The notes under the pieces are model-generated. The model was not told the origin of the DNA and searched no databases. It saw nothing but the letters and a program-made list of their open reading frames with translations. This document shows, piece by piece, positions 8,460-18,351 of a stretch of DNA of 64,000 nt. The translations under genes were made by a program, and so were the position numbers. Each line of letters opens with the position of its first letter. Position 1 is the first letter of the stretch. Source of the DNA: Nitrosomonas sp. (GTDB lineage Bacteria > Pseudomonadota > Gammaproteobacteria > Burkholderiales > Nitrosomonadaceae); assembly GCF_019635155.1 (NCBI RefSeq), contig NZ_JAHBZY010000001.1:186001-250000 (forward strand), given 5' to 3'.

Positions 8460-9620
8460 TCATGCATAGGTGTTCACAATACCTTGGTGTTTGACCGGGA
8501 TTGTTAATGTTTCTGTTTGATTCGTGGTTTCTGCCCGAGCATTCGTCATGCTGGCATTGCCCTTATCGGAATGATTGGCGTGTTGCTGCCTGTTTTCTTG
8601 TTGGAAAGAATCGGCGCCGACCATGACATTACCCAATTGAATGCCATTATCCGCCATCATTTCCCGTAGTTTCGGCAATGCTTGTTCAATGGCTTCCCGT
8701 ACTGCTGGATGGGGTGACAGGAATTGCGCGGTTGCTTGATCCTGGGTAATCGTCAACATCACATCAACGGGCCCTAAATGTGCCGGATTCAGATGAATTT
8801 CAGCGACTTGCTGTTGTTGCGAAGTCAACCATACCACTTTCTGTGCGAATTCACCTCCCCATTTGGTATGACCGACGGGTTGATTGACTTGAATGTCGCT
8901 TGAAGAGGTTGTTGATGTGACCGAGGACATCGCATTACTCAACCCCAGCGATTGTTGTGAATTGGATTCTCCGTGAACTGATAAAAACGAGTCATTGGTA
9001 TTGGTTGCAATGGCTTCGGTCAGTTCGGAAGTTAACGGTAATAATTTGCCGTCTGAGGCAGAATTTGCCGACCCTATCATTTGCCAGAATTGGTTAGCTT
9101 GGGAGTTTAAGTCGTTACCAACCTGGGTTTGCTGTAATAATTGATTAATGGCAGGAAATGCCGGATTCAGTGCGGCTTCAGCGTTTTGAGAAGTCGATGG
9201 ATTTAATATGGCCGGTAGCTTTGATGTCAGTGCATCCGTTAAAGGGGCCTTCAACGCTGGTTCCGGTAGTGTGTTTAATTGATTGAGCGGTTGATTGGAT
9301 CTAAAACCCAGTGTTGGATCGCCGCTTAACAAGTTCTGGATAAAGTTGCTCATGTTGTCTGCAGACACAGTCTCGGCTGTTTTGGTGTCGGTAGCTTCAG
9401 CCGGCGCCGTCTCTGTTTCGTCGGATTGCTCCTCGGGTTTGGCATTGCTATCGGTATTTGATTTTCCGCGCGAATTGGTTGTTTGTGAAACCTCGCGTTC
9501 CAAGATGTTACTGAATTCTTCCGAAACAGGATCGGATATGCCGAGTAAACCGGAATCCGCCGTGGCGGTGGAGTTTTCTGTTGGCGTTTTTATTGAAGGT
9601 GCAACAGACATGTTTAACAT
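8460..9620 (-). CDS. fliK: Flagellar hook-length control protein FliK
   Basis: 386 aa. The N-terminal two thirds are low complexity and rich in Ser, Thr, Asn and Gln, as expected for the FliK ruler region. The C-terminal domain is the conserved Flg_hook fold (VAEIHLNPAHLGPVDVML, then AREAIEQALP-like and LREMMADNGIQLGNVMVG segments). FliK measures hook length and triggers the switch of export specificity through FlhB. It is in the expected place between fliJ and fliL. A closer ATG at 9611 is also possible, but neither has a strong Shine-Dalgarno sequence. Confidence 0.88.
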   Translation of the reverse strand: MLNMSVAPSIKTPTENSTATADSGLLGISDPVSEEFSNILEREVSQTTNSRGKSNTDSNAKPEEQSDETETAPAEATDTKTAETVSADNMSNFIQNLLSGDPTLGFRSNQPLNQLNTLPEPALKAPLTDALTSKLPAILNPSTSQNAEAALNPAFPAINQLLQQTQVGNDLNSQANQFWQMIGSANSASDGKLLPLTSELTEAIATNTNDSFLSVHGESNSQQSLGLSNAMSSVTSTTSSSDIQVNQPVGHTKWGGEFAQKVVWLTSQQQQVAEIHLNPAHLGPVDVMLTITQDQATAQFLSPHPAVREAIEQALPKLREMMADNGIQLGNVMVGADSFQQENRQQHANHSDKGNASMTNARAETTNQTETLTIPVKHQGIVNTYA

Positions 9621-9699
9621 AAGTTTGTTCTCACAGATTGGGTTAATTTCGGATAAGTTTATGCAATATCCATACCAGTTTCAGCAGATGCCGGTTAAA

Positions 9700-10161
9700 T
9701 TATGAGTCGGCCTTGGGAGGATAGGGAGCGTGACGTGTTGAGTTTGAAGCAAACTCGTCCTGCAGTTTTTGATCATTCTTTATTTGCCGCTGAATTTCGG
9801 AGAGTTGCTGGCGATGAACCAATGTATCGTAGGACTTTAGCTTGCGTTGATAGGAGAGAAATTCATTGTTTCCTGCGTTCTTTTTGTTTTGCGCGTACAG
9901 CACAGCTTGCCGCTGTTCGGTGATGGCGGTATCCAGCTTGTTCATAAAAGCGATGTAATTACGCCACTGAATCTGATCAATGCCTTGTTTGCTGGTGTTT
10001 TTGAATTGTGATTGATAACTATCGCGATATTGCACGAGTAGCTGCAATTTTCTTTCCGCTTCTTGCTGCTGATAATTGAGTTTACCGAGTTGCTTGGCCG
10101 CGGCATCGGCTTGCTGCTTTGCTAAATCCAGCATGATTCTTAGAGAAGATGGTTTTGGCAT
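9700..10161 (-). CDS. fliJ: Flagellar export chaperone FliJ
   Basis: 153 aa and wholly alpha-helical in character, with charged coiled-coil heptads (AKQQADAAAKQLGKLNYQQQ onward), as in FliJ, the stalk-like component of the FliI ATPase complex. FliJ sequences are poorly conserved, so the call rests on length (usually about 147), the coiled coil and its place between fliI and fliK. It starts 11 bp after the fliI stop. Confidence 0.88.
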   Translation of the reverse strand: MPKPSSLRIMLDLAKQQADAAAKQLGKLNYQQQEAERKLQLLVQYRDSYQSQFKNTSKQGIDQIQWRNYIAFMNKLDTAITEQRQAVLYAQNKKNAGNNEFLSYQRKLKSYDTLVHRQQLSEIQRQIKNDQKLQDEFASNSTRHAPYPPKADS

Positions 10162-10172
10162 CTTGTTTCTGA

Positions 10173-11579
10173 CTACCGGCTGCCATCGGAATCGAACAGC
10201 CTCAATAGTTTTGCAAGACCACTGTCGAAGCTTTCTTGTTGCGTCATCGATTGTTGTAAGAATCTTTCAAATGCCGGGTAGAGTCTGATTGCGCGATCCA
10301 ATTCCGGATCGGAGCCGGCAACGTAGGCACCGACACTGATCAAATCGTGACTGCGTTGATACCTTGAATATAAGGATTTAAATTGACGCGCCATATCTAC
10401 CTGCTGTTGTGGAACGATGCTGGTCATGATCCGGCTGATTGAGGCTTCGATATCGATCGCCGGGTAATGACCGGCTTCCGCCAGTCTGCGTGATAACACG
10501 ACATGGCCGTCCAGAATGGCGCGTGCGCTATCGGCAATCGGGTCGTTCTGATCGTCGCCTTCCGTTAATACCGTATAAAAAGCTGTAATAGAACCATTCT
10601 GTTGGTGGCCATTGCCGGCGCGCTCAACCAATTGGGGTAATTTGGCAAAAACCGACGGCGGATAGCCTTTGGTAGCGGGCGGCTCGCCGATTGCCAGGGA
10701 AATTTCACGTTGTGCCATGGCGTAGCGAGTCAAAGAGTCCATAATCAGCAGTACATGTTTACCGGAATCGCGAAAGTATTCGGCGATTGCGGTCGCGTAG
10801 GCTGCGCCTTGCAAGCGCAGCAGCGGTGAAGTATCGGCTGGTGCGGCGACTACGACCGAGCGGGCGAGCCCTTCTTCGCCTAGAATATTTTCGATGAATT
10901 CTTTAACCTCGCGTCCCCGTTCCCCGATCAAGCCCACCACTATGACATCGGCAGCGGTATAGCGCGCCATCATTCCAAGCAATACGCTTTTTCCAACACC
11001 ACTGCCAGCAAACAATCCCATGCGCTGGCCTCGTCCAACGGTCAACAGCGTATTGATCGCCCGCACGCCGACATCAAGCGGCTCACTTACGGGGATTCGT
11101 TCTAAAGGATTATAAGGACGACTGTATAAGGGGACGCTGTGTTGCGCATGCGTTGGGCCTAAGCGATCGAGTGGTTCGCCTAAGCCATTCAGTACGCGGC
11201 CAAGGAGTTCGGGGCCGACCATAATATGCTTGGCCCGGTCGGCTGCGCGTCTGCGCGGGTGTTGAAAGTTTCCAAGTTGCGGCGGTTCTACAGCAATTTC
11301 GGCAGGAACAACTTTGGCGCCGGGCGATAGTCCATAGACATCGCTGGAAGGCATTAAGAATATCCGATCGCCTGCGAATCCAACCACTTCCGCCGATACA
11401 TGGTGGCCGTTTGTGAGAAAAATTGTGCAACTGCTGCCAACCGCTAACCGGAGTCCGACGGCTTCCATGACCAATCCGGCTACTCGCGTGATTGTTCCGC
11501 TTAATAGATAAGGATTCGCGGGGGCAACAAGTTGAGTGCAGTTCTTAAGGAACCCCCCCCATTGTTCATGGCGCGACAT
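10173..11579 (-). CDS. fliI: Flagellum-specific ATPase FliI
   Basis: 468 aa from the ATG at 11579, which follows the fliH stop by one base; the open frame extends to 11675 but would overlap fliH. It is an F1-beta-like ATPase with Walker A AGSGVGKS at about residues 191-198 and Walker [14 protein letters not shown]. The N-terminal barrel region carries the usual [18 protein letters not shown] loop (here [14 protein letters not shown]). FliI forms a hexamer that energises loading of export substrates, with FliH and FliJ as partners encoded on either side. Confidence 0.96.
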   Translation of the reverse strand: MSRHEQWGGFLKNCTQLVAPANPYLLSGTITRVAGLVMEAVGLRLAVGSSCTIFLTNGHHVSAEVVGFAGDRIFLMPSSDVYGLSPGAKVVPAEIAVEPPQLGNFQHPRRRAADRAKHIMVGPELLGRVLNGLGEPLDRLGPTHAQHSVPLYSRPYNPLERIPVSEPLDVGVRAINTLLTVGRGQRMGLFAGSGVGKSVLLGMMARYTAADVIVVGLIGERGREVKEFIENILGEEGLARSVVVAAPADTSPLLRLQGAAYATAIAEYFRDSGKHVLLIMDSLTRYAMAQREISLAIGEPPATKGYPPSVFAKLPQLVERAGNGHQQNGSITAFYTVLTEGDDQNDPIADSARAILDGHVVLSRRLAEAGHYPAIDIEASISRIMTSIVPQQQVDMARQFKSLYSRYQRSHDLISVGAYVAGSDPELDRAIRLYPAFERFLQQSMTQQESFDSGLAKLLRLFDSDGSR

Positions 11580-11580
11580 A

Positions 11581-12285
11581 TTATTCTTTTCCATCGAACC
11601 AATCGCTGTTTTGACCGATGGCTGCAAGCGCTCTTTGCCAGCGTGTTTCGAGGCTTGCGTTGATTTCACTGCCACCGGCTTCGATGCGGCAACCGCCTCT
11701 GGCGATTTGCGGATCTTCGCGGATTTGCCAATGATCTTGTTCGATCTGATGACTGAGATGAGCCGTGATCAGGGTTGCATCATCCGGGTGTAAAAAAAGA
11801 CGTGGATGATCTGCAGCACTAGGTAAACTGCGGATCGCTTCTTGCACGACCGGAATAATCAGATTCGGATTTAACGCGAGTGCTTGTGCCACGACTTTCT
11901 TGGCAAGCGCAATCGCCAAATCCAGTAAGTCATTGGCTACGTGTTGATCAATTTCATGAAGATCACACTCCAGTTTCGATAATAGCATTTGGAGTCGTGC
12001 GACTTCCGCTTTGACTTCAGTCTCCGCACTTTCCCTGCCTTCCTTATAACCTGCTGTGCGGCCTTCCTGGAAACCAACTGCATAACCTTCTTCTTTGGCG
12101 TGCTGGAAAACAGATGCTATTTCCTCTTCGGTAGGCGCGGCAACTTCGGTTTGTTCATCTTCGATGTTATTTTCGATCGTATCATCTGGTTCTTTTTCTG
12201 AACACTCAGGCGTTTCCAGAGAATCCATTTCCCAGCGCCGATAGCCGTTTTGCTTTTCCTTGGGGATGAAATCGCTTGTGATCAT
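11581..12285 (-). CDS. fliH: Flagellar assembly protein FliH
   Basis: 234 aa. It has an acidic N-terminal half with the [19 protein letters not shown] segment, the Gly-rich repeat typical of FliH (GxxxG-like helix), then a helical domain ([16 protein letters not shown]) and a C-terminal region with [15 protein letters not shown]. FliH is the stator-like regulator that holds FliI at the C-ring through FliN. It lies between fliG and fliI and ends one base before fliI. Confidence 0.93.
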   Translation of the reverse strand: MITSDFIPKEKQNGYRRWEMDSLETPECSEKEPDDTIENNIEDEQTEVAAPTEEEIASVFQHAKEEGYAVGFQEGRTAGYKEGRESAETEVKAEVARLQMLLSKLECDLHEIDQHVANDLLDLAIALAKKVVAQALALNPNLIIPVVQEAIRSLPSAADHPRLFLHPDDATLITAHLSHQIEQDHWQIREDPQIARGGCRIEAGGSEINASLETRWQRALAAIGQNSDWFDGKE

Positions 12286-12349
12286 AGTGCTAAACCTTCA
12301 AATCTGCGCATTAATAAGGTGGGTTTTTAGGATGAAAGGGATAGTTTAG

Positions 12350-13345
12350 TTAGATGAAGCCGTCATCGCCTTTTCCACCGAGTACGATCTGTCCATCGTC
12401 AGCCAATTGGCGTACAACCTTAAGGATTTCTTTTTGTTCCGCCTCGACTTCAGAAATTCGAACCGGTCCTTTGCTTTCAAGGTCCTCTCGAAGAGCCTCA
12501 GCGGCACGTTGCGACATATTCTTGAAAATTTTCTGACGCAATTCTTCTTGTGCGCCTTTCAGAGCGATAATCAGTGATTCCGACTGAACTTCTCTGAGTA
12601 ATAACTGGATACCGTGATCGTCAATTTCTATTAAGTTATCGAACACGAACATTTCATCCATTATTTTCTGCGCCAATTCTTCATCATATTGTTTGATATT
12701 TTCGATGACACTGGCTTCTTGAGCGGATGGTGCAAAGTTGAGAATCTCGGCTGCCGCTCTTACCCCACCCATCGCTGCTTTACGAATATTTGTACTGCCT
12801 GACAGCAATTTTGTTAATACGTCATTGAGTTCACGTAACGCATCGGGTTGAATGCTGTCAAGCGTAGCAACACGTAGTAAAGTGTCGTTACGCAACCGTT
12901 CGGTAAAGAGGCTTAATATTTCGCAAGCTTGGTCTCGTTCTAAGTGCACCAAAATAGTCGCGATGATTTGCGGATGTTCATTCTTAATCAATTCAGCCAC
13001 TGATTGGGCATCCATCCATTTCAACCCTTCAATGCCGCTGGTATCGCCACCTTGCAAAATTCGGTCTATCAAATTGGCCGCTTTTTCGTCGCCTAATGCA
13101 CTGGTTAGCACCTTGCGTATATAATCCGCCGAATCCTGTCCAAGCGTCGTCCTTCCTTCCGCTTCGTTGCAGAACTCAGAAATGATGGTTTCAATCTCAG
13201 TGCGCGTAATATTTTGCAATTTTGACATGGTTTCACCCAGCCGCTGCACTTCCTTGGGTCCTAGCAGCTTAATGACGGATGCTGCTTCTTGTTCTCCCAA
13301 GGACATCAGTAAGATCGCGCTTTTTTTAATTCCTTCGTCATCCAT
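12350..13345 (-). CDS. fliG: Flagellar motor switch protein FliG
   Basis: 331 aa, exactly the usual length. N-terminal domain KSAILLMSLGEQEAASVIKL; middle domain with the EHPQIIATIL motif; C-terminal torque domain with FVFDNLIEIDDHGIQLLLRE carrying the charged residues that face the stator. FliG couples the MS ring (FliF) to the C-ring. It overlaps the end of fliF by 8 bp, which indicates translational coupling. Confidence 0.97.
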   Translation of the reverse strand: MDDEGIKKSAILLMSLGEQEAASVIKLLGPKEVQRLGETMSKLQNITRTEIETIISEFCNEAEGRTTLGQDSADYIRKVLTSALGDEKAANLIDRILQGGDTSGIEGLKWMDAQSVAELIKNEHPQIIATILVHLERDQACEILSLFTERLRNDTLLRVATLDSIQPDALRELNDVLTKLLSGSTNIRKAAMGGVRAAAEILNFAPSAQEASVIENIKQYDEELAQKIMDEMFVFDNLIEIDDHGIQLLLREVQSESLIIALKGAQEELRQKIFKNMSQRAAEALREDLESKGPVRISEVEAEQKEILKVVRQLADDGQIVLGGKGDDGFI

Positions 13346-15056
13346 TTTTAGCTATCCAGTCCTTGACAACATTCGCCACGATAGCGGGTTCATCCAACGC
13401 CAATTGTTTTGCTCGTTTAAGATTTTCCTCAAATATGGATCTTTGTATTGCTTGCTGCATGGATGCTCTATCTATCTGTTCAGGTAATCCTTCTACGGGA
13501 GTTCCGTCCGGGCCGAGAGCCACGGTTTTATCGGTTAATTCGGGAACTGGCGGTGGCAGGGGCGCCAGGCTTTTCAAGAATGGTTTGAATATTTTCAGCA
13601 AGAAAAATAACACCACGGCTACGATTAACAATTGCTTTCCAATTTCCTTCGCAAACATAATCACATCCGGATCTTTCCAGAGCGGTACTTCCAATACCGG
13701 CGCGGTATCGTCGGTAAATAAACTGTTGGTAACCGTCAGCGAGTCTCCTCGTTTCTCGTTATAACCCATGGCTTCTCGAACAAGGTTGTTAATTTCTTTA
13801 ACTTCTTCCGCACTGAACGGTTCATAAGTTACTTCCATGTTTTCATTGACTTTTTTCCGATAATTGACTACGACAGCCGCTGACAATCGTTTGATGTTGC
13901 CGGTTGACTGCTGGGTATGCTGTACGGTTTTGTCGACTTCATAATTAGTAGTCGATTCTTTTTTCTTGTCGGTAGGAATTGCTGATGCTTCCTTATTGGC
14001 GCCTTCTCCATCTTCAGCATTTCCGGCTTTTTTTCCTCCTACTTCAATGGGCGCGGTTGCTGGTTCAGGCGGTCGGTTGGATAACGCGCCAGGGATTCCG
14101 CCGTCAAATTTTGAACCGGTTGATGTTGATTCATGTGTTTGTTGACTCCGAATCGAAGCGCCGTCCGACTCGGTGTTGTTGGGCCGGTAGGTCTCTTCGG
14201 CACGCTCAATTCGAGAAAAATCGATATCCGCAGTTACTTGAGCCCGGACATTGGTTGCGCCCGTGATAGGCTTCAAGATGGTTTCGATCCGGCGGATATA
14301 GTTTTCTTCAATTTCTTGGATATATTCCAATTGCTTGGCATCAAACCGGGAATCTTGTTTTTTATCGTTTTGAGTGCTCAATAGATTGCCGTTCTGATCC
14401 ACGACGGTTACATTCTTTACGGGCAAATTGGGGACGCTGCTTGACATCAAATGCACAATGGCGCTGACTTGTTCGATGCTGAGTACCCTGCCCGGGTGCA
14501 AATTGAGCAGTACGGAAACACTGGGTTGCTGCCGCTCTCTTGAAAATACGGAAGGTTTTGCGATGGCTAAGTGCACTCGCGCACTTTGTACGGCGGACAG
14601 CGATTGTACCGAACGTGCTAATTCGCCTTCCAATGCCCGCTGATAGTTGACTTGTTCGAGGAATTGACTCGAACCGAACTTCTGATTTTCCATCAATTCA
14701 AAACCGGCCAACCCCCCCTTGGGCAATCCTTGGCCTGCCAATTTTAAACGTACTTCATGGACTTGTTTATCGGGAACCAGGATGGCGCCACCGTTTTCAG
14801 AAAACTTATACGGGATATTCATTTGTTGCAGTGCGCTGATAATCGCCGCACCGTCTTGATCCTGGATATTTGAATAAAGCACGCGATATTCGGGCGTTTG
14901 ACTCCACATTAAAGCACCCACGAGCAATGCGATAGCCGCTCCGGCTGATAGAATGACCCCGAGTTTTTTCTGATTCGACAACTGCTTGAAGTGCTCCAGT
15001 TTAAATGCTGAAGTAGGTGCTGTCGTGTTGGGGGTTTCACTGGGTACTGTTGCCAC
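13338..15056 (-). CDS. fliF: Flagellar MS-ring protein FliF
   Basis: 572 aa. It has an N-terminal transmembrane helix (about residues 32-52), a periplasmic ring-building domain with ARVHLAIAKPSVFSRERQQP and a long linker rich in Ser, Gly and Glu. A second transmembrane helix follows near residues 470-490 (LLIVAVVLFFLLKIF), then a cytoplasmic tail ending VVKDWIAKNG that binds FliG. FliF forms the base on which the motor is built. It is the first gene of the minus-strand flagellar run, divergent from flrB. Confidence 0.97.
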   Translation of the reverse strand: MATVPSETPNTTAPTSAFKLEHFKQLSNQKKLGVILSAGAAIALLVGALMWSQTPEYRVLYSNIQDQDGAAIISALQQMNIPYKFSENGGAILVPDKQVHEVRLKLAGQGLPKGGLAGFELMENQKFGSSQFLEQVNYQRALEGELARSVQSLSAVQSARVHLAIAKPSVFSRERQQPSVSVLLNLHPGRVLSIEQVSAIVHLMSSSVPNLPVKNVTVVDQNGNLLSTQNDKKQDSRFDAKQLEYIQEIEENYIRRIETILKPITGATNVRAQVTADIDFSRIERAEETYRPNNTESDGASIRSQQTHESTSTGSKFDGGIPGALSNRPPEPATAPIEVGGKKAGNAEDGEGANKEASAIPTDKKKESTTNYEVDKTVQHTQQSTGNIKRLSAAVVVNYRKKVNENMEVTYEPFSAEEVKEINNLVREAMGYNEKRGDSLTVTNSLFTDDTAPVLEVPLWKDPDVIMFAKEIGKQLLIVAVVLFFLLKIFKPFLKSLAPLPPPVPELTDKTVALGPDGTPVEGLPEQIDRASMQQAIQRSIFEENLKRAKQLALDEPAIVANVVKDWIAKNG

Positions 15057-15389
15057 TGATGCTCTCCTGCTTTAACGCTCAATCACTTTTCAAAAGTATT
15101 CTTAACTGTAAGATTATTAAATTGAGACTCTGAAGCTGAATAGTGTTGTATCAGCCGAATTAAAATGCCATGCCATTAACCGAATTCTCAATCTTGCTAT
15201 TTCGATGCCGTAAAAAATTCAGTCAAAAGTTTGTCAGTCTCAATAGACTTTCCAGAGCTGATGATTATCGGCAAATTTATTAATTCTGAATGTTTAAAAA
15301 GAATAGGTTTGTCCGCCTTATTCGCATCATTACCGGAATAGCCTTCAAGCTAAGCTACTGGTAATTCCTAATAACTGAATTAATATCCC
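15057..15389. promoter_or_regulatory. Divergent intergenic region between fliF and flrB
   Basis: 333 bp without a gene, between the fliF start (minus) and the flrB start (plus). It should hold the promoters for both units. I searched for the sigma-54 pattern (GG-N10-GC) and found no good site on either strand. On the minus strand, bases 15265-15272 read GCCGATAA, an exact match to the sigma-28 (FliA) -10 element, about 200 bp before fliF, but the -35 region at the right spacing does not match TAAAGTTT. Confidence 0.5.
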
Positions 15390-16580
15390 GTGCAGATAAA
15401 TAAATCTATCAAAATCAAAGATATATCAGAAGATCAAATGCAGTTGCAACGCGCATTTGCTGCTTTTAACGAAGTGTCGGAGCAACTATCAAGCGCATAC
15501 CAGGAATTACAAGGGCAAGTGACGCAATTAACCCGGGAATTGGCGCTTGCCAATGGAGAATTGCACAAACAACTCGTAGCTAAAGAGAATTTATCGCAAC
15601 GATTGAGTTTGTTGTTAAATGCTCTGCCGGGTGCGGTTGTCGCATTGAATGCACAGGAATGTATTGAGGAAGTGAATCCTGCAGCTATAAGCCTATTGGG
15701 AGAGCCTTTGCTCGGCTTGGAATGGAGTCAGGTCGTTCAAGAGCGCTTAACCGCTACGAGGCTTGCCAATGAGTGGCATATAAAATCGGGGCAAATATCC
15801 GAGTTTCGGCGTATTCGCATTGAAAGCAGCGCGATGGATCCGGCTGGCAGAAGAATTTTGCTCATCAATGATATTACCGATGCTTACGCATTGCAGGAAC
15901 AGTTCAGGCGGAATCAACGCTTGACTGCTATGGGGGAAATGGCGGCAAATCTTGCGCATCAGCTTCGCACGCCACTATCGACAGCCCTGATTTATGCGAA
16001 TCATTTGGGAAGTGATGTTCTGACTTCCGGTGAGCGGCAGAAATTTGCTGCAAAAACGATTGAGCGCTTACTTCACCTGGAGCATTTAACAAAAGACATG
16101 CTCCTCTTTGTAAAAGGCGAGACAAATCAGCTATCAACAGTTGGGATAAACGATCTGATAACCGAGTTGCAACAAGTTATTGAGCCGCAGATGAAGCAAA
16201 AGGAAATGCAATTGAATATTTTCAATCATTGCGGATCAGAAAAGATCATGACGGATCGGCCGGCGCTGTTCGGAGCTCTGATGAATCTTCTCGAAAATGC
16301 TGTTCAGGCATCTTTAATCGGTGGTGTCATTTCTTTTACCGCTTGCTTGGAAGAGGCCGTCATTATTTTAAGTGTGCATGATGATGGCCCCGGCATTGAT
16401 TCGTCGCTGCAAGAAAGGTTATTCGAGCCTTTCTTTACTACCCGATCCGAAGGGACCGGGCTTGGTTTGGCTATCGCTAGAAGCGTTATTCAGTCAATGG
16501 GCGGTAGCATCCATATTCATTCCACGCCAGAAACGGGAACCGAGTTTGTCGTACGTTTACCCAGAAGCACAGGAGATTAA
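15390..16580 (+). CDS. flrB: Flagellar sensor histidine kinase, FlrB/FleS family
   Basis: 396 aa from the GTG at 15390; an ATG at 15438 is an alternative start. Order of parts: coiled-coil N terminus (about 20-75), a small PAS domain (about 75-165), HisKA with the phospho-acceptor His190 in LAHQLRTPLS, and HATPase with N-box LMNLLENAVQA, G1 DDGPGID and G2 GTGLGLAI. There is no transmembrane segment, so it is a cytoplasmic kinase like FlrB/FleS, which phosphorylate FlrC/FleR to activate class III flagellar genes. It is four bases from the response regulator gene and divergent from fliF. Confidence 0.88.
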   Translation: MQINKSIKIKDISEDQMQLQRAFAAFNEVSEQLSSAYQELQGQVTQLTRELALANGELHKQLVAKENLSQRLSLLLNALPGAVVALNAQECIEEVNPAAISLLGEPLLGLEWSQVVQERLTATRLANEWHIKSGQISEFRRIRIESSAMDPAGRRILLINDITDAYALQEQFRRNQRLTAMGEMAANLAHQLRTPLSTALIYANHLGSDVLTSGERQKFAAKTIERLLHLEHLTKDMLLFVKGETNQLSTVGINDLITELQQVIEPQMKQKEMQLNIFNHCGSEKIMTDRPALFGALMNLLENAVQASLIGGVISFTACLEEAVIILSVHDDGPGIDSSLQERLFEPFFTTRSEGTGLGLAIARSVIQSMGGSIHIHSTPETGTEFVVRLPRSTGD

Positions 16581-16583
16581 TTT

Positions 16584-17891
16584 ATGAAAACACTGCCTAT
16601 TCTGGTGGTAGAGGACGATCAGGATTTACAGGAGGCGATTTGCGCTACCCTGAAGCTATCCGGTTATCAGACTTGGGCTGCGTCTAATGGTGTTGACGCA
16701 ATGAAAATACTGCATGAGCAACCAATGGGAATGGTTGTCAGCGATGTGCAAATGAAACCGATTGATGGGTTTGCGCTATTACAAGAGATTAAAGCGTTTG
16801 AACCCGAGTTGCCGGTCTTGCTGATGACGGCATACGGTGATGTTAAACGCGCGGTTGCCGCAATGCAAACAGGTGCTTGCGATTATCTGTTGAAACCGTT
16901 CGATCCGGGAATTTTGTTAGCGCATGTCAAGCGATATGCGTTACCGGAGAATGAACAGGATGATAAGGTTGTCGCCAAAGATCCTCGAACACGATCATTG
17001 TTGTCACTCGCCAGGCGTGTTGCGCAATCGCCTGCAACGGTGTTGCTGACAGGTGAGAGCGGTTGTGGCAAGGAAGTGATAGCCCGCTTCATTCATATGC
17101 ACTCACCACGTTCTTCCAAGCCGTTTGTCGCTATCAATTGCGCTGCTATTCCTGAGAATTTACTAGAGGCGACATTATTCGGTTACGAGAAAGGTGCTTT
17201 TACCGGTGCAGCGCAAGCGCAACCCGGAAAATTTGAACAAGCGGAGGGCGGCACGTTATTGTTGGATGAGATCTCAGAAATGCCACTGGAGTTACAAGCT
17301 AAATTGTTGCGAGTCCTGCAAGAAAGAGAGGTTGAGAGAGTTGGCGGACACAGAACGATTAAATTGGATATCCGGGTGTTGGCCACTTCCAATCGCGATA
17401 TGCTGGCAATGGTTAAAAGCGGCCGGTTCCGGGAAGATCTCTACTATCGCCTCAATGTGTTTCCAATCGAAATCCCACCGCTACGCGAGCGCCCTTTAGA
17501 CATCGAATCTTTGGCACTTCGTGCGTTGACTGCATCTTCTTCCAATACAGAACCGTTATACAGAATGACTCGGGCAGCCATTGATAAATTGACACAATAT
17601 TCCTGGCCGGGTAACGTTCGTGAATTAGAAAATGTGATGCAGCGCGCCGTGATTCTGGCAACAAGCGATACTATCGATGCTGAACATATTCATCTGCCTG
17701 TCCTCGTTGGCGAGATAAAAGATCAAGCAAATACTCAACCGGAGACGGATGATATTAAATCGCTTGAACGCAAACATATTTTGGAAACGCTGGCCGCAGT
17801 TAATGGTTCCCGGAAATTAGCCGTTAAAAAGCTCGGTATTTCGGAGAGAACATTGCGATACAAATTACAACAGTACCGCATGACAAGTTAA
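16584..17891 (+). CDS. flrC: Sigma-54-dependent flagellar response regulator, FlrC/FleR family
   Basis: 435 aa. The receiver domain has the acidic pair ED at 10-12 and phospho-acceptor Asp54 (VVSDVQMKP). The AAA+ domain has Walker A GESGCGKE and the sigma-54-contacting loop GAFTGA, and Walker B reads GGTLLLDEISEM. A C-terminal Fis-type helix-turn-helix follows (AVKKLGISERTLRYKLQQY). It should activate sigma-54 promoters of flagellar genes after phosphorylation by the adjacent kinase. FlrA/FleQ is not in the window. Confidence 0.92.
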   Translation: MKTLPILVVEDDQDLQEAICATLKLSGYQTWAASNGVDAMKILHEQPMGMVVSDVQMKPIDGFALLQEIKAFEPELPVLLMTAYGDVKRAVAAMQTGACDYLLKPFDPGILLAHVKRYALPENEQDDKVVAKDPRTRSLLSLARRVAQSPATVLLTGESGCGKEVIARFIHMHSPRSSKPFVAINCAAIPENLLEATLFGYEKGAFTGAAQAQPGKFEQAEGGTLLLDEISEMPLELQAKLLRVLQEREVERVGGHRTIKLDIRVLATSNRDMLAMVKSGRFREDLYYRLNVFPIEIPPLRERPLDIESLALRALTASSSNTEPLYRMTRAAIDKLTQYSWPGNVRELENVMQRAVILATSDTIDAEHIHLPVLVGEIKDQANTQPETDDIKSLERKHILETLAAVNGSRKLAVKKLGISERTLRYKLQQYRMTS

Positions 17892-17988
17892 CTATAATTT
17901 TCCTATAGACAGATAAGCTTGATTTGATAGAATTTTGAAATTATTTGGGATTTTTCTGGTATTTCTAAGATGCGTGCAAGGATAAAAC

Positions 17989-18312
17989 ATGGATAGAGCG
18001 GGAATTGACAATATATTGCAGCAATTGCAGGCAGCTTCAGAACTGGCTTCCGGGGTTAAAAAGCAACCGAAAAGCGATGAAGTTGCAAGTGTTGATTTTA
18101 GCGAGAAGCTAAAGGCAGCCGTCGACCAAGTCAATAAAGCGCAAAGCGGTGCGGACAGGATGACTGAACAATTTGTCAGTGACCAAGCCAATGTCGATTT
18201 ACATGAAGTGATGATTTCCCTGCAGAAAGCCAATGTATCATTTCAATCAATGGTTCAAGTTCGTAATAAATTAGTGACTGCCTACCAAGAAATAATGAAC
18301 ATGCAGGTCTAG
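17989..18312 (+). CDS. fliE: Flagellar hook-basal body protein FliE
   Basis: 107 aa, the family size. The C-terminal half is diagnostic: ANVDLHEVMISLQKANVSFQ followed by a VRNKLVTAYQEIMNMQV end. FliE joins the MS ring to the rod. An AAGGA Shine-Dalgarno sequence precedes the ATG. It lies 97 bp after flrC on the plus strand, whereas in many species fliE directly precedes fliF; here the two are on opposite strands about 3 kb apart. Confidence 0.95.
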   Translation: MDRAGIDNILQQLQAASELASGVKKQPKSDEVASVDFSEKLKAAVDQVNKAQSGADRMTEQFVSDQANVDLHEVMISLQKANVSFQSMVQVRNKLVTAYQEIMNMQV

Positions 18313-18351
18313 GGAGCGGTGACTGTTTCTGAACGACCTGCTGCAATTTTT

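Noticed and set aside
17892..17988. Possible sigma-54 promoter before fliE
   Set aside because: The GG and GC pair near 17955-17970 has the wrong spacing; fliE is more simply read as part of the flrB-flrC unit.
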